Source of the DNA: Anaerotignum sp.
Lineage (GTDB): Bacteria > Bacillota > Clostridia > Lachnospirales > Anaerotignaceae
Direction: 5' to 3'
Assembly (NCBI GenBank): GCA_020024395.1
Contig: JAHHTV010000019.1
Span: 1 to 14,492, forward strand
Length of the DNA stretch: 14,492 bases
Position 1 is the first letter of the stretch; every line of letters starts with the position of its first letter. Position numbers and translations under genes: made by a program. Below, one piece after another: positions 13,309-14,492 of this stretch. The notes under the pieces are model-generated. The model was not told the origin of the DNA and ran no database searches. It saw only the letters and a program-made list of their open reading frames with translations.

Positions 13309-14492
13309 CTAATTCACGCCTGTGAAAGTACCAATGTAATCGGTATATCCTGCACCTGCATCATGATAATCTCCACTGTCTTGGTGTTGTTGGCTATTAT
13401 TTTGGTTATTGTTTGTTGTGGTAGGTCTTTGTGGTGCTGCTGTTGCAGTTTCATGATCTGTGCCTACTTGTATTGCGGTAACTGCAATACGTCTATCTGG
13501 TGCAGCATGTTCACAAGTAATCAATATCAGACGATTATCGCCATAGTCCGTAAAAACGCCCCAATCTCTATCTGAGATTGCTCTCATATCTGTTACTTGA
13601 TATGTGCGTGTAACACCATTGACTGTGTATTCGATTTGATTTCCAATTTCCACATTTGCTAGATATTTGAAATGTGTGTTGTTGTGACCGGCAATGCCAA
13701 CATTGCCATCAAAAACAGGGGTGTTTTCAAAATGACCTGCACCTTTTGCTAAATCACTTAACTCAACACTCCCCATAACAGGAGCATTTTTTAGGTTAAT
13801 AGATGGGATACTGATTGTTGCAATAGAACCAGTTGGCTGTTTTGTTGTATGAGAGCCCGGATAAGTTGCTGTTGTTCGACCAGTATTTTGTTGTACAGTT
13901 GCGACAATTTCTGCCATATTGGGCATTGGCTCTAAGCTGTCTGATTTGACATCAATTGGTGCCAGCTCATCATCTAATGTTGCTCTGAAAGCCGTCATTG
14001 CTTCATCAAACGCTTTATCCTGTTCCATATTTTCTGTTTCTTCCTTTTCCTTTTCTTTTTCTTTTTGTGTATCTGTAACAATGTTGTTTGTATTGTCTAT
14101 ATGTACTTTGTTGCGTGTTTGGAAACTGTGAACAATCATTGTAAAAGCCAAAAGAATGGCAATGACACACAAACCTACACGAAAACCAAAATGATTACGC
14201 CACAAATATTTTAGCTTTCCGGAAAAATCCTCTGGTACTTCTTCCAATGTTTCCCCAATATCTTCAAGTTCCAAAACTTCTTGTATTCTGATTTCTTCTC
14301 TTTGGATTGCCATTGCATGTGCATCATTTTGTGCCTGTGTGATACGTTGTTTCACACCGTTTAGAAACTTTGTCACCTTATTTTTTGGTCGTACAAACTC
14401 ATTGTCCATAGAAAACTCAGGAATTTCAGAAAAATCAATCACATCATCTTCCTGCATATCATCAGAAATTTTAGAAGAATTAAGTGCAATAT
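13309..14492 (-). CDS. Membrane-anchored sortase (5' end outside window)
   Basis: Sortase transpeptidase that would cleave and re-attach LPxTG-like surface proteins outside the membrane. Numbering from the ATG at 14457: cytoplasmic acidic/basic region 1-90; one membrane helix about 91-112; a Lys/Glu-rich linker near 130-150; and the sortase beta-barrel about 210-332. The barrel carries the catalytic set His258 (in AGHNN), Cys315 (in LITCEH) and Arg322/323 (in DRRIAV). A Gln/Asn/Thr-rich tail of about 45 residues follows. The reading frame stays open without a stop from the ATG at 14457 to the window edge, and no Shine-Dalgarno sequence precedes that ATG, so the true start is probably upstream and the gene is 5'-partial here. 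It ends with TAG, nine bases before the next gene. The subclass is uncertain. The likely partner is the giant CnaB protein ending in LPKTGY, but this is inferred from neighbourhood. Confidence 0.9.
   Translation of the reverse strand, partial: IALNSSKISDDMQEDDVIDFSEIPEFSMDNEFVRPKNKVTKFLNGVKQRITQAQNDAHAMAIQREEIRIQEVLELEDIGETLEEVPEDFSGKLKYLWRNHFGFRVGLCVIAILLAFTMIVHSFQTRNKVHIDNTNNIVTDTQKEKEKEKEETENMEQDKAFDEAMTAFRATLDDELAPIDVKSDSLEPMPNMAEIVATVQQNTGRTTATYPGSHTTKQPTGSIATISIPSINLKNAPVMGSVELSDLAKGAGHFENTPVFDGNVGIAGHNNTHFKYLANVEIGNQIEYTVNGVTRTYQVTDMRAISDRDWGVFTDYGDNRLILITCEHAAPDRRIAVTAIQVGTDHETATAAPQRPTTTNNNQNNSQQHQDSGDYHDAGAGYTDYIGTFTGVN

Overview
This is a low-GC (roughly 40% by eye) stretch in which every credible gene lies on the minus strand, so the genes read from position 14492 down to 1. 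Strong AGGAGG-type ribosome binding sites, single-gene spacing, a sortase with an LPxTG-like substrate, copper-amine-oxidase-N ('stalk') domains and CnaB repeats point to a Gram-positive Clostridia-type bacterium. A VirB2-like pilin, a VirB6/TrbL-like channel protein and a VirB1-like lytic transglycosylase indicate the transfer (type IV secretion) region of an integrative conjugative element or conjugative plasmid. The VirB4-type ATPase, coupling protein and relaxase are not in the window.

Layout in transcription order: a sortase whose 5' end runs off the window (14492-13309); two small two-helix membrane proteins (13299-13030, 13013-12783); a secreted stalk-domain protein (12796-12035); a promoter near 11980; a secreted stalk/CHAP cell-wall hydrolase gene interrupted by an in-frame amber codon (11917-10643), followed by a palindromic terminator; a giant surface adhesin of about 1,820 codons (10513-5050) with a signal peptide, a thioester-type head, about 13 CnaB modules and a C-terminal LPKTGY, split into three frames by two one-base shifts; a hairpin; the pilin (4966-4592) with its own terminator; a 952-residue VirB6-like protein with an unusual repetitive 'DG' tail (4530-1672); and the lytic transglycosylase (1645-190), broken by a perfect 25-bp tandem duplication and truncated at the start of an NlpC/P60 domain. 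The last 190 bases hold what looks like the frameshifted remnant of a small ribbon-helix-helix protein.

Read together, the genes look like a cell-surface and cell-wall module joined to a conjugation channel. The adhesin, displayed or processed by the sortase, would promote cell contact. The CHAP and transglycosylase enzymes would open peptidoglycan locally, and the pilin and VirB6-like protein would belong to the channel. This functional picture is inference from families and gene order.

The most striking feature is the number of breaks: one 25-bp duplication, one in-frame TAG, and several single-base shifts at or beside homopolymers. They fall mainly in secreted or surface genes, while the pilin, VirB6-like and small membrane genes are intact. 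Phase variation, recoding, decay of the element and uncorrected homopolymer errors in the assembly are all possible. The sequence alone cannot decide between them.
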